Shown one piece after another: positions 39,275-48,679 of a DNA stretch of 64,000 bases (its first letter is position 1; every line of letters begins with the position of its first letter). Position numbers and translations under genes: made by a program. Source of the DNA: Acinetobacter variabilis. Lineage in GTDB: Bacteria > Pseudomonadota > Gammaproteobacteria > Pseudomonadales > Moraxellaceae. The notes beneath the pieces were generated by a model. The model searched no databases. It was not told the origin of the DNA and was given only the letters and a program-made list of their open reading frames with translations. Location: contig NZ_KB850113.1 of assembly GCF_000369625.1 (NCBI RefSeq), forward strand, positions 856,681-920,680, written 5' to 3'.

Positions 39275-40912
39275 ATGTCCACTCGCCTAAATCTCGCGGC
39301 CATTTTTTTAATTTTGAGTCAGTGTTTGTGTCTCAATATGGTGCATGCGGAAACTCAATCTAGCGAAACAACCGTATCGCAATCATCTCAACAGTCACTT
39401 GATGCTATTCAGCAGTTTGTTCGTGGGGACTTTGCCACTCGTCGTGCTTTATTAAACCAGTGGCCTGCCAGTGTTGAACAACTTGATCAGCTGGCAGAGT
39501 TTGTTGAAAAAGATCAGCTTTATACTGACAGTTCAGGCAATACTTATATTCTGGAAGCAGAAGACAAACTGGTTAGCTATCCTGACGGAAAAACCGTGGA
39601 AACCTGGCCATCTGATTTATCGCAAATTACGCTGGTAAATACCTTAAATAAAGCACTGACCTTTGGTTTAGCAAAAAAGAAATTAAATTCAGAAGAAGCC
39701 TCTCAGCGACTTGAGGCGATTGATATTCTGGAAAATAACTTGTCCGAACTTGATGCTAAAGCCATCAATCAGATGTATTTAAATGAAAAAAACAATACGG
39801 TTAAATCACGTTTTGCCCAGTTAAAAGCACGTCTGGATTATCAATCTGAAAATGTCCTGACCAAAATAGAAGCGGCAAAAGTTTTAAAAGATTCCAACAG
39901 ACCAGACGTTCTTGCACTGGTTCAAAATGAACTGGCTCAGCCAAATCTGCATCCTGATTTAAAAGCTGCGCTGGTCGATGCCAGAAGTAGTATCAAAACC
40001 CGAATTCAGGCCAGTGAATGGGCTGGACATGTATTTTCCGGTTTAAGTACTGCCAGTATTTTATTGCTTGCGGCTTTAGGATTAGCCATTACATATGGCT
40101 TGCTTGGTGTCATTAATATGGCGCATGGCGAGCTGATCATGATCGGGGCGTATACCACTTATGTAGTGCAAAGTTTCTTTAAATCGCATTTTAGTGGTTT
40201 GGTAGATTGGTATCTGATCGCAGCGATTCCTGCGGCATTTATTGTCAGTGCAGCGATTGGCATGCTGATCGAACGTACCGTGATTCGTCCTTTATATGGC
40301 CGTCAACTGGAAACCTTATTGGCAACCTTTGGGGTGAGCCTGATCCTGATGCAAGTGGTGCGGATGATCTTTGGGGCACAAAATGTCGAAGTTTCTAACA
40401 TTTCATGGCTTTCAGGCGGGATCTCGATTACTCCAAGCCTGATGCTGCCTTATAACCGTATTGCAATTATTGTCTTTACTGTAGCTGTCTTGCTGCTACT
40501 TGTTTATCTACTGAATAAAACCCGTTTTGGTTTATTTGTCCGTGCCGTAACGCAAAACCGTCAAATGGCTCGTGCTGTCGGTATCCGATCCAGCCGGATT
40601 GACATGATGGCATTTGGTCTGGGTTCAGGTCTTGCCGGTCTTGCCGGCTGTGCCTTGGCTCAAGTGGGTAATGTTGGGCCAGATTTGGGCCAGAACTACA
40701 TTATCGATGCTTTCCTTGTGGTTGTTGTCGGTGGTGTTGGTCAGGTATGGGGTGCAGTTCTTGCCGCTTTGGGACTGGGTGTCAGTGGTACCGTACTGGA
40801 AATTGGTATGGGTGCAGTATTGGCAAAAATTATTCTCTTGGTTCTTGTGATTTTGTTTATTCAGAAACGTCCACAAGGTTTGTTTGCCATTAAAGGACGC
40901 TTTGTGGAGTAA
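39275..40912 (+). CDS. urtB: Urea ABC transporter permease UrtB
   Basis: This 545-aa protein has a signal peptide (about 1-25) and a roughly 230-residue periplasmic N-terminal part typical of UrtB. A LivH-type membrane domain follows, starting at about 255 (GVINMAHGELIMIGAYTTYV). Conserved loop ARAVGIRSSRIDMMAFGLGSG contacts the ATPases. With UrtC it forms the channel. The stop is 4 nt before urtC. Confidence 0.95.
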   Translation: MSTRLNLAAIFLILSQCLCLNMVHAETQSSETTVSQSSQQSLDAIQQFVRGDFATRRALLNQWPASVEQLDQLAEFVEKDQLYTDSSGNTYILEAEDKLVSYPDGKTVETWPSDLSQITLVNTLNKALTFGLAKKKLNSEEASQRLEAIDILENNLSELDAKAINQMYLNEKNNTVKSRFAQLKARLDYQSENVLTKIEAAKVLKDSNRPDVLALVQNELAQPNLHPDLKAALVDARSSIKTRIQASEWAGHVFSGLSTASILLLAALGLAITYGLLGVINMAHGELIMIGAYTTYVVQSFFKSHFSGLVDWYLIAAIPAAFIVSAAIGMLIERTVIRPLYGRQLETLLATFGVSLILMQVVRMIFGAQNVEVSNISWLSGGISITPSLMLPYNRIAIIVFTVAVLLLLVYLLNKTRFGLFVRAVTQNRQMARAVGIRSSRIDMMAFGLGSGLAGLAGCALAQVGNVGPDLGQNYIIDAFLVVVVGGVGQVWGAVLAALGLGVSGTVLEIGMGAVLAKIILLVLVILFIQKRPQGLFAIKGRFVE

Positions 40913-40916
40913 GCCT

Positions 40917-41990
40917 ATGAAAATCACATCATTACTTTCAGATAAACCTTATAGCGCACTCGCAATTGCGATCTGTTTTGTTATTTTACTAGCCTTGCCA
41001 TGGTTACATTTATTACCAGCGGATTCGAGCCTGCATCTGTCTGCTTATTGGGTCACTTTGATCGGCAAGATCATGTGCCTGGCGTTGGTGGCTTTAGCAC
41101 TTGATCTGGTCTGGGGCTATGCCGGTATTTTAAGTTTAGGTCATGGCCTGTACTTTGCCTTGGGTGGTTATGCCTTTGGGATGTATCTAATGCGTCAATC
41201 AGCAGGTGATGGTTTGCCTGACTTTATGCGTTTTCTGAGCTGGACTGAATTACCCTGGTTTTGGGTGGGGACTAATCATTTCTGGTGGGCCATGATACTT
41301 GTGGTCTTGGTACCAGGACTAATTGCCTTTATTTTCGGCTTCTTTGCTTTCCGCTCAAAAATCAAAGGCGTTTACTTCTCGATTATTACTCAGGCGATGA
41401 CTTTTGCGGCAGCACTTTTATTCTTCCGCAATGAAACAGGCTTTGGCGGGAATAACGGTTTTACCGGTTTCAAAACCATTTTAGGCATGGACATCACATC
41501 AGCACCGATGCGTGCCAGCCTATGTTTTATCACGGCTCTGGTGTTATTGCTGTGCTTTGTTGGTCTACGCCATTTAATGAATAAACCTTATGGTCGTGTG
41601 CTTGGCGCGATTCGTGATAGTGAAAACCGTCTGCAATATTTAGGTTACCGCACCTTATGGTACAAGCTTTCAGCCTGGGTATTATCTGCTGTGATTGCAG
41701 GTATCGCTGGTGCACTGTATGTACCACAAGCCGGGATTATTAATCCGAGCGAAATGAATCCGGTGAACTCGATTGAAATGGCAGTCTGGGTAGCGGCTGG
41801 TGGTCGAGGTACCTTAATTGGGCCGATTCTGGGTGCAGGCTTAATTAATGCAGTTAAAACTTACTTTACTGTGGCGTATCCAGAAGCATGGTTATTAATT
41901 CTGGGGGCATTATTTATTGTGGTCACCATCTTCCTGCCTAAAGGTGTGATTGGATTATTTGACGGTTTTAAAAAGGAGCGTAGCGAATGA
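40917..41990 (+). CDS. urtC: Urea ABC transporter permease UrtC
   Basis: This 357-aa LivM-type permease has about nine to ten helices. Marks are LDLVWGYAGILSLGHGLYFALGGYA (two segments), GFGGNNGFTGF and GRVLGAIRDSENRLQYLGY, the EAA-like cytoplasmic loop. Start ATG 40917; upstream 40884 lies inside urtB. The stop overlaps urtD by 4 nt. Confidence 0.95.
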   Translation: MKITSLLSDKPYSALAIAICFVILLALPWLHLLPADSSLHLSAYWVTLIGKIMCLALVALALDLVWGYAGILSLGHGLYFALGGYAFGMYLMRQSAGDGLPDFMRFLSWTELPWFWVGTNHFWWAMILVVLVPGLIAFIFGFFAFRSKIKGVYFSIITQAMTFAAALLFFRNETGFGGNNGFTGFKTILGMDITSAPMRASLCFITALVLLLCFVGLRHLMNKPYGRVLGAIRDSENRLQYLGYRTLWYKLSAWVLSAVIAGIAGALYVPQAGIINPSEMNPVNSIEMAVWVAAGGRGTLIGPILGAGLINAVKTYFTVAYPEAWLLILGALFIVVTIFLPKGVIGLFDGFKKERSE

Positions 41991-42805
41991 GTGAAATTTT
42001 ACAACCTCATGGCGGCCATGCTTCTGAAGGCTATGGCCGACCAAAAGAGCAAGGGCCAGATTTTAGCCATGGGATCGCACTTTATCTGGAAAAAGTCAGT
42101 GTCTGGTTTGATGCTTTCCGTGCCTTAAATGATTTATCGCTGTATATCGAAGAAGGTGAATTGCGCTGCATCATTGGGCCAAACGGCGCGGGTAAAACCA
42201 CGTTGATGGATGTCATTACCGGGAAAACCCGTCCTACTGAAGGTTCTGCATTTTTTGGCCAAACCTATAATCTGGCGAAAATGAGTACTGAAGAAATTGC
42301 AGAAGCTGGCATCGGGCGTAAATTCCAGAAACCAACGGTGTTTGAAAATTTCACCGTGATGGAAAATTTGCTCTTGGCTGCACCTAAAGATAAACGTGTT
42401 AAAAAAAGCTTTTTCAGCAAGCTCGATCCGGATGCACAAAATGCCTTGGATGAATCGTTACAGCAAATCCGCTTGCAGGAATTTATTCACAAACCTGCAG
42501 GGCTTTTATCGCACGGTCAGAAGCAATGGCTGGAAATTGGTATGCTGCTGATGCAACGTCCAAAACTCATTTTACTGGATGAGCCAGTGGCAGGGATGAC
42601 CGATGCCGAAACCGAACGGACTGCTGAACTGTGTCTGGAACTGAAAAAGAATCATACGCTGGTGGTCATCGAACACGATATGAGCTTCATCGATACCATT
42701 AGTGAAAAAGTAACGGTGCTGGCACAAGGGGCGATTCTGGCTGAGGGCACATTGGCAGAAGTACAGGCCAATGAAGAGGTCATTGAAAAGTATCTTGGAC
42801 GTTAA
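41987..42805 (+). CDS. urtD: Urea ABC transporter ATPase UrtD
   Basis: This 272-aa LivG-type ATPase has Walker A GPNGAGKTT (about 66-74), a signature region LLSHGQKQWLEIGMLL in the UrtD/LivG style, and Walker B LILLDEP. The first 25 residues (QPHGGHASEGYGRPKEQ) are an unusual hydrophilic extension. It pairs with UrtE to energise urea import. Confidence 0.95.
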   Translation: MSEILQPHGGHASEGYGRPKEQGPDFSHGIALYLEKVSVWFDAFRALNDLSLYIEEGELRCIIGPNGAGKTTLMDVITGKTRPTEGSAFFGQTYNLAKMSTEEIAEAGIGRKFQKPTVFENFTVMENLLLAAPKDKRVKKSFFSKLDPDAQNALDESLQQIRLQEFIHKPAGLLSHGQKQWLEIGMLLMQRPKLILLDEPVAGMTDAETERTAELCLELKKNHTLVVIEHDMSFIDTISEKVTVLAQGAILAEGTLAEVQANEEVIEKYLGR

Positions 42806-42816
42806 GGGGCTGACTG

Positions 42817-43515
42817 ATGCTAGAAGTTAAAGATGTAAATCAGTTTTATGGCGGTAGTCACATTTTACGTGATGTGTCTTTCAATGCGCCTGTCGGTGAG
42901 TGCTCAGTGGTTTTGGGTCGTAACGGTGTTGGTAAAACGACATTACTGAAATGTCTGATGGGGATATTGCCCATCAAATCAGGTCAGATCCTTTTAGATG
43001 GCAAAGATATTGCCAAACTGAGTCCTGAACAGCGAGTACGGGCAGGTTTGGCTTATGTGCCACAAGGACGAGATATCTTTTCAACCCTAACAGTAGAAGA
43101 AAATATTTTGATTGGCATGGCGAAATTTAAAGGAGCCAAAACCCGTAAAGTTCCGGAACATCTTTATGAGATTTTTCCGGTATTAGAAGAAATGAAGTAT
43201 CGACGCGGCGGTGACTTATCCGGTGGCCAGCAACAACAACTGGCGATTGCTCGCGCATTGGCATCTGAACCGCGTGTGCTCATTTTGGATGAACCGACTG
43301 AGGGGATTCAGCCATCTATCATTAAAGATATTGGTCGGGTAATTCGTAAGCTGGCTGATGGCGGTGAAATAGCAATTGTTCTGGTGGAACAGTTCTATGA
43401 CTTTGCTGAAGAACTGGCAGATGGTTATACCGTCATGGCACGTGGGCAAGTGATTGCTCAAGGTATTGGAAGTGAAATGCCGGAAAAAGGTATTCGGGAT
43501 CTGGTAGCAATTTAG
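42817..43515 (+). CDS. urtE: Urea ABC transporter ATPase UrtE
   Basis: This 232-aa LivF-type ATPase has Walker A GRNGVGKTT (about 34-42), ABC signature DLSGGQQQQLAIARAL, and Walker B VLILDEPTEGIQPSI. It completes the UrtABCDE importer. A strong hairpin follows the gene. Confidence 0.95.
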   Translation: MLEVKDVNQFYGGSHILRDVSFNAPVGECSVVLGRNGVGKTTLLKCLMGILPIKSGQILLDGKDIAKLSPEQRVRAGLAYVPQGRDIFSTLTVEENILIGMAKFKGAKTRKVPEHLYEIFPVLEEMKYRRGGDLSGGQQQQLAIARALASEPRVLILDEPTEGIQPSIIKDIGRVIRKLADGGEIAIVLVEQFYDFAEELADGYTVMARGQVIAQGIGSEMPEKGIRDLVAI

Positions 43516-43532
43516 TCATACTGCTTTTAAAG

Positions 43533-43553
43533 CCTCCCTTTTACAAAGGGAGG
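43533..43553. terminator. Hairpin after urtE
   Basis: CCTCCCTTT-TAC-AAAGGGAGG, 9-bp stem with the 3' tail TTTGGAGG. It lies between convergent genes and could serve both. It resembles the palindromic unit at 47872-47956. Confidence 0.6.
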
Positions 43554-43576
43554 TTTGGAGGGATTTATAAATATAA

Positions 43577-44281
43577 TTAAATCTCTGTATTCTCACTCCA
43601 TAAAAAATACATGCCATATTGTCCAGTTCGGAATTCTCCACCTGCAGATTTACCTTCATCTGTTAAAAAATGCTTTCCATTTTCATTGAGTGTTAGATAA
43701 CCTTTGGCAATCAATTTCTCAAAAGTGTCTGCTGTTTTTAAGCCTAGTTTTGCTGCAAGCTTCGCTGTGGTCAGCTTCGTGAACGCTGTATTTTCTTCTG
43801 ATTTATTCTCTTCAGTTGGGATGGTCTCTGCTTTTACCTCATCTAAAGTAATACGGACTTCATCACTAATTCGAATAATCCGTTGTGCTTCTTCATAAGC
43901 TTCTTTAAATACATCATTATCTTCGTACTTGCGGATTAGAATCCCCATTTCATTGTTATTCACTTGGCTAAATTCATAGAGATTCAAGCTTGAAATGATG
44001 CACTCTGATTCATTCAAATAGCATTTTGCATGTAGATTTTTACAAAAACTTAGACGCACATAATCCAGTTTTTGCATCCATTTAATTTCATCAGGATGCA
44101 GATCACTTTTACCGTAAACAATACGGATATCAATTTTTAGCCGATCTTTGTCTTCCAATAGCTCTTTAATACGATCATTGAGACGCAAATATGGACTAAT
44201 TAAAATTAAACGCTCTTTGGCATTTTTAATAAGTTCTTCTAGAAAGAAATTTGTTCCGCTTGTGTTTAAAAATTTTGCCAT
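43577..44281 (-). CDS. PLD-like domain protein with C-terminal winged helix
   Basis: The product is 234 aa. Residues 1-140 have one phospholipase D-like half: ISPYLRLN near 28-35 and LHAKCYLNE near 83-91, where HxKx4D ends in Glu instead of Asp. SSLNLYEFS follows. Residues about 165-230 (KLAAKLGLKTADTFEKLIAKGYL ... LTDEGKSAGGEF ... YFLW) look like a winged-helix or KilA-C-type end. One PLD half implies a dimeric nuclease or phosphodiesterase. It faces against the urea operons and is unrelated to them. Confidence 0.75.
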   Translation of the reverse strand: MAKFLNTSGTNFFLEELIKNAKERLILISPYLRLNDRIKELLEDKDRLKIDIRIVYGKSDLHPDEIKWMQKLDYVRLSFCKNLHAKCYLNESECIISSLNLYEFSQVNNNEMGILIRKYEDNDVFKEAYEEAQRIIRISDEVRITLDEVKAETIPTEENKSEENTAFTKLTTAKLAAKLGLKTADTFEKLIAKGYLTLNENGKHFLTDEGKSAGGEFRTGQYGMYFLWSENTEI

Positions 44282-44530
44282 TTATTTCTCATATTCTTAT
44301 TTAATCATTGTAGAGATATTAGCTTAAATTTTTGAATCAAGAAAATAATTTAACTTACGTATTAGCTCAACAAAAAAATTTGAGATTTTATCTTTCATTC
44401 AATTTTAGAATCTTTAAAAAACCAAGTTGGCACGATAACTGCTTTATTTTGATGCAAATTTTAAATGCTAAAAATTATTTGGTTTCAATTTGGAACAAAT
44501 ACAGGATTTATCAGCATCAGTAGGGTAGTT

Positions 44531-45013
44531 ATGAAAATTTATACGCAACGTTTGGAAAACATTGCACCAGAAAGTGATTTTGAGTCTCTTGAACTCACAT
44601 TCGATACACGACAAAAGAGCCGTTTTCGTGCAACTTTAAAAAATGGTGTCGATATTGGTGCAGATTTACCACGTACTGGAATCTTGCGTAGTGGTTCTTT
44701 TATAGCAACTGAACAGGGTGACATTCTTCGGGTCGATGCGAAACCTGAAAAATTGATGCAGGTGACTACAAACAATAGCTTTGACTTATTAAAAGCAGCC
44801 TATCACCTAGGGAACCGTCATGTTCCTCTCATGTTAACACCTACTGCATTGTACTTTGAACCGGATCATGTACTGGCTGAAATGGTGCAGGGTTTAGGCC
44901 TTGAAGTTCAGGAAGTCATGCACCCATTTGAACCAGAAAGCGGTGCTTATGCACAGCATCAGCATGACCACCGTTTAAGCCCAATTAAGGCTTTGCATCA
45001 TGTCCATCACTAA
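44531..45013 (+). CDS. ureE: Urease accessory protein UreE
   Basis: This 160-aa nickel metallochaperone has an N-terminal peptide-binding domain ([14 protein letters not shown] start, [14 protein letters not shown]) and a C-terminal metal-binding domain with GNRHVP. The His-rich tail [20 protein letters not shown] binds Ni. ATG 44531 follows a GGG site; the longer frame from 44465 is not needed. It overlaps ureF by 14 nt. Confidence 0.95.
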   Translation: MKIYTQRLENIAPESDFESLELTFDTRQKSRFRATLKNGVDIGADLPRTGILRSGSFIATEQGDILRVDAKPEKLMQVTTNNSFDLLKAAYHLGNRHVPLMLTPTALYFEPDHVLAEMVQGLGLEVQEVMHPFEPESGAYAQHQHDHRLSPIKALHHVHH

Positions 45014-45665
45014 TGCGTCTCAACTGCTCAGCTTGCTGACTTTATCTTCAACGGCATTGCCGATTGGAGCGTACTGTTATTCGCAAGGGGTGGAAAGCGC
45101 CATCGAAAAAAGCATGGTACATGATGAAGCCTCTTGTGTGAGCTATTTTCAGGAAGTATTGGAAATGCTGCTGGTGCGTTTTGAGCTTCCAGTACTCAAG
45201 CGTCTGGTGGAGTCTTTTGATAATCCTGAACAGTTTCAGTATTGGGCAGAGCTATACCGCGCGAGCCGAGAATCCAAAGAATTACTGGCTGAATCACAGC
45301 AGTTGGCATTTTCCTTGAATGCATGGATTAGGGATGTTTTAAAACAGCCGCCGAGCGTAAAAAAGCAATTAGGGTTTGTGCCGGTGTACGCACATTTATG
45401 TGGTGAGTTGGGTTTAGATCTTGCCGATGTCTTAACTGCTTATAGCTTTACAGTTTTGGAAAATCAGGTGCTGGCAGCAGTAAAAACCATTCCACTCGGG
45501 CAAATGAGCGGGCAGCGGATTATTTGGCAATTACATCAGGAAATTCCTGAAGCTGTACAGGCTGCATTAGCTTTGAACGATTATGAAATCAGCAGCGCAT
45601 TACCGCAATATGCCATGTTGAGCATGTCGCATGAAACCCAGTATTCACGCTTATTTCGGTCGTAA
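45000..45665 (+). CDS. ureF: Urease accessory protein UreF
   Basis: This all-helical 221-aa protein has a [17 protein letters not shown] segment (about 19-35, the LPxGxFxxSxGLE family mark). [18 protein letters not shown] lies near 160-177. It acts with UreG and UreD on the urease apoenzyme to admit nickel and carbon dioxide. Confidence 0.94.
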   Translation: MSITNASQLLSLLTLSSTALPIGAYCYSQGVESAIEKSMVHDEASCVSYFQEVLEMLLVRFELPVLKRLVESFDNPEQFQYWAELYRASRESKELLAESQQLAFSLNAWIRDVLKQPPSVKKQLGFVPVYAHLCGELGLDLADVLTAYSFTVLENQVLAAVKTIPLGQMSGQRIIWQLHQEIPEAVQAALALNDYEISSALPQYAMLSMSHETQYSRLFRS

Positions 45666-45746
45666 TCTTCAGACCAGAGCAGCAGTAAAAAGATTGAAAA
45701 GCATCATTAAAACTGGTGCCAAGAAATTGTAAAAAAGGAAATCAAC

Positions 45747-46361
45747 ATGTCAGAACGTAGTCCATTACGCGTTGGAATTGGTGGTCCGGTTGGATCAGGT
45801 AAAACGGCTTTAACCCTGAATTTATGTCTTGCACTGCGTGAAAAATACAATATGGCAGTGGTGACCAATGACATCTACACCAAAGAAGACTCGAACTTTT
45901 TAACCCGTCATGAAGCGATGTCGCCAGACCGTATCGTGGGTGTAGAAACAGGTGGTTGCCCACATACTGCGATTCGTGAAGATGCGTCCATTAACCTAGC
46001 TGCGATTGATGATTTGTGTGAAAAGTTTGATGGGCTGGAGCTGATCATTATTGAAAGTGGTGGCGATAACCTTGCGGCAACCTTTAGCCCGGAATTATCT
46101 GATCTCACTTTATACGTGATCGATGTTGCCGGTGGCGAGAAAATTCCACGTAAAGGTGGTCCTGGAATTACCAAGTCGGATTTGCTGATTATCAATAAAA
46201 CAGATTTGGCGCCAATGGTCGGTGCCAGCCTGGAGGTGATGGATCAGGACGCGAAGCGGATGCGTGGCGATAAACCATTTTTATTTTCTAATATGAAAAC
46301 ACAAGATGGCTTGAACGAGATTATCAGCTTTATCGAAAAACAAGGTTTATTTAAGTCTTAA
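45747..46361 (+). CDS. ureG: Urease accessory GTPase UreG
   Basis: This 204-aa SIMIBI GTPase has P-loop [11 protein letters not shown] (about 11-21), [14 protein letters not shown], the metal-binding ETGGCPH (Cys-Pro-His) and NKTDLAP. It supplies GTP-driven nickel transfer to urease. It follows ureF by 81 nt with a clear ribosome site. Confidence 0.97.
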   Translation: MSERSPLRVGIGGPVGSGKTALTLNLCLALREKYNMAVVTNDIYTKEDSNFLTRHEAMSPDRIVGVETGGCPHTAIREDASINLAAIDDLCEKFDGLELIIIESGGDNLAATFSPELSDLTLYVIDVAGGEKIPRKGGPGITKSDLLIINKTDLAPMVGASLEVMDQDAKRMRGDKPFLFSNMKTQDGLNEIISFIEKQGLFKS

Positions 46362-46374
46362 GGGGAAATTCATC

Positions 46375-46941
46375 ATGCGTCTATTCAAACAGTTACTGGT
46401 CGCAGGTATTGCTGCTTTACCTATGTTGGCAATGGCTCACGCGGGACATGACCATCACAATGGATTCTGGTCTGGCTTTGTCCATCCTTTTACCGGTTTA
46501 GATCACCTGATGATGGCAATTGCTTTTGGTGTATTGATGTGGACTACAAATCAGCGCTGGAAAATCACGGGTCTCATCGGTCTGGCAGTAGCGATGGTTG
46601 CAGGCTTTGTGCTCGGTAGCAAGGGTCTGCTTTCAACTTCACTGGCTGAGTCAGGCATCATCGCTTCACTGGTCATTTTAGCTGTTGCGCTGTGGACTAA
46701 ATCGAATAAGGTTTTGCCTGTCGCTGCAATCTTATTGGCCAGCTTCCACGGCGTGGCGCATGGAAGTGAATTGGGACAAGGCGGACATGTATCCCTATTA
46801 ATTGTTGGCATGGTTTCAGCAATGGCTTTGATTTATGGTGCAGGCTTGGCTCTGGGTGCATTCGTAAAAAAATATGTGCCTTATGGCAAGCAGATCGTTG
46901 GTGGTCTAGCTGCAGTTGTTGCTGTCATTGGCCTGGCTTAA
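46375..46941 (+). CDS. ureJ: HupE/UreJ nickel permease-like protein
   Basis: The product is 188 aa, with signal or first helix then six membrane segments. The family motif is HPFTGLDHLMMAIAFGV (about residues 35-51), with HGVAHGSE (about 125-132). Both are His-rich metal-binding helices. The N-terminal AHAGHDHHNG follows the signal. It probably brings nickel into the cell for urease. Confidence 0.93.
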   Translation: MRLFKQLLVAGIAALPMLAMAHAGHDHHNGFWSGFVHPFTGLDHLMMAIAFGVLMWTTNQRWKITGLIGLAVAMVAGFVLGSKGLLSTSLAESGIIASLVILAVALWTKSNKVLPVAAILLASFHGVAHGSELGQGGHVSLLIVGMVSAMALIYGAGLALGAFVKKYVPYGKQIVGGLAAVVAVIGLA

Positions 46942-46984
46942 TGCTTCGTTAATTATTCGCAGATGAAATTGAGTTGATTTGTTG

Positions 46985-47860
46985 ATGCACGAACTGGCAG
47001 AAAAAAGCACACAGCAGAACTTATGGTATGCACGTCTGGAAATGGGATTTCAGGCGCAGCAACAGACTGCGCGAACCATTTTGCAACATCGCAAGCATCA
47101 TGGACCGGTACGCATCCAGAAAATGTTATGGCCAGAAGCCAATGGGATTTGCCATGCCATTATCGTGCATCCGCCAGCAGGGATCGCCGGTGGAGATCAT
47201 CTCACTTTTGATATGCAGGTGGATGCGAATGCCCATGCCTTGGTGACTACACCGGGTGCGGGTAAGTGGTACAGAACCAATGGCAAGCAGGCTTTTCAGC
47301 ACATTCATATCCGTTTAAATGACAATGCGATTTTTGAATGGCTACCTCAAGAAACTATGCTATTTGATGGGGCTAATGCCAGTTCCGAAACAATCGTCCA
47401 TTTGGATGCGGCAGCCAGTTTTATTGGTTGGGATATGCTGGTGATCGGTCGTCAGGCACGAGATGAGCAGTTTGCACAGGGTGCGTATCGAAACCGATTT
47501 CAGCTTTGGCGTAAAGACAAATTGCTGGTTGCAGATACCTTGAATTTTAAAGGCAATGACCGCTGGCTCAGTTCGTGTCTAGGTATGAATAGACATGCGG
47601 TGATGGGCAGCTTCTGGGCTGTACCGCCTGAAAAATATCGCGCGAGTTTTTATCTGGAACAGCATCTTGATTTAATTCGTGAACTGATTATGCGGATGGA
47701 TGTACAGATTACCTTGACTTTGCTCGGTGATGTAATAAGCGCGCGTTTTCTGGGAGATGATGTCCGTCAATGCCATGATGGTTTTGCTGCAATTCGCGCT
47801 CGATTAAGACGTTACTGGTTTGATCTGGATGAAGCATTTCCGAGGATTTGGCGGACGTAA
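46985..47860 (+). CDS. ureD: Urease accessory protein UreD
   Basis: The product is 291 aa. Motifs are [43 protein letters not shown] and [19 protein letters not shown]. UreD binds the urease trimer and forms the tunnel for nickel with UreF and UreG. ATG 46985 is preceded by two TTG codons in frame. Confidence 0.95.
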   Translation: MHELAEKSTQQNLWYARLEMGFQAQQQTARTILQHRKHHGPVRIQKMLWPEANGICHAIIVHPPAGIAGGDHLTFDMQVDANAHALVTTPGAGKWYRTNGKQAFQHIHIRLNDNAIFEWLPQETMLFDGANASSETIVHLDAAASFIGWDMLVIGRQARDEQFAQGAYRNRFQLWRKDKLLVADTLNFKGNDRWLSSCLGMNRHAVMGSFWAVPPEKYRASFYLEQHLDLIRELIMRMDVQITLTLLGDVISARFLGDDVRQCHDGFAAIRARLRRYWFDLDEAFPRIWRT

Positions 47861-47871
47861 TCCTTTAATTT

Positions 47872-47956
47872 CCTCTCCTTATAGGAGAGGGTTAGGGAGA
47901 GGTGATTAAACATTTATTAAAACCCTCCCTCTAACTCCCTCCCAAAGGGAGAGAGA
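47872..47956. repeat. Palindromic intergenic unit between ureD and ureA
   Basis: CCTCTCCT-TAT-AGGAGAGG is followed by GGTTAGGGAGAGG and then an inverted set CCCTCCCTCTAACTCCC with AAAGGGAGAG. Together they form two hairpins plus a longer inverted repeat. Similar to bacterial REP-like elements. Confidence 0.6.
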
Positions 47957-48022
47957 ACACCAAATATCGAATCTTGCACATATTTTGCTTAGAAATACAT
48001 ATATATCAATGAGGAACCAGTT

Positions 48023-48325
48023 ATGGAACTCAATCCTACAGAAAAAGATAAACTGCTGATTTTTACTGCGGGTCTGGTGGCAGAGCGTCGTAAAGCCCGA
48101 GGTTTGAAGCTGAATTATCCTGAAGCCATTGCCTATATTTCTGCGGCATTGCTTGAAGGTGCGCGTGATGGCATGACGGTCAGTGAGTTGATGCATTACG
48201 GTACGACTTTACTGACACGTGATGATGTCATGGAAGGCATTCCGGAAATGATTGCAGAAGTGCAGGTTGAAGCAACCTTTCCAGATGGATCAAAGCTAGT
48301 CACTGTCCATCAACCGATCGTATAG
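48023..48325 (+). CDS. ureA: Urease gamma subunit
   Basis: The 100-aa gamma subunit begins [35 protein letters not shown], read as two segments. It has the family size and the [12 protein letters not shown] motif. It assembles with UreB and UreC as (abc)3. The start is preceded by GAGG. Confidence 0.97.
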   Translation: MELNPTEKDKLLIFTAGLVAERRKARGLKLNYPEAIAYISAALLEGARDGMTVSELMHYGTTLLTRDDVMEGIPEMIAEVQVEATFPDGSKLVTVHQPIV

Positions 48326-48334
48326 GAGCAGTAC

Positions 48335-48646
48335 ATGATTCCAGGAGAAATTTTTACGCCTGAGAGCGATATTGAAATGAATGTCGGTCGGGAAGTTTTG
48401 AAGGTAACTGTTGCTAATATTGGTGATCGACCGATTCAGGTCGGATCACATTTCCATTTTGCCGAAGCGAATGATGCCTTGCAGTTTGATCGTGAACTAG
48501 CCAAAGGCTTTCGCTTAAATATTGCAGCGGGAACGGCGATTCGTTTTGAACCTGGGCAAAAACGCGATGTGGAATTGGTTGCATTAGCAGGTAAACGCGA
48601 GGTTTACGGTTTCGCCGGGCGAATCATGGGCAAGCTCGATTCATAA
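48335..48646 (+). CDS. ureB: Urease beta subunit
   Basis: The product is 103 aa. Motifs are [26 protein letters not shown] and [18 protein letters not shown]. All-beta subunit that packs against UreC. It lies 9 nt after ureA. Confidence 0.97.
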   Translation: MIPGEIFTPESDIEMNVGREVLKVTVANIGDRPIQVGSHFHFAEANDALQFDRELAKGFRLNIAAGTAIRFEPGQKRDVELVALAGKREVYGFAGRIMGKLDS

Positions 48647-48679
48647 AAATTGCAGCAGAATTATAAAGGTTTATAAATC

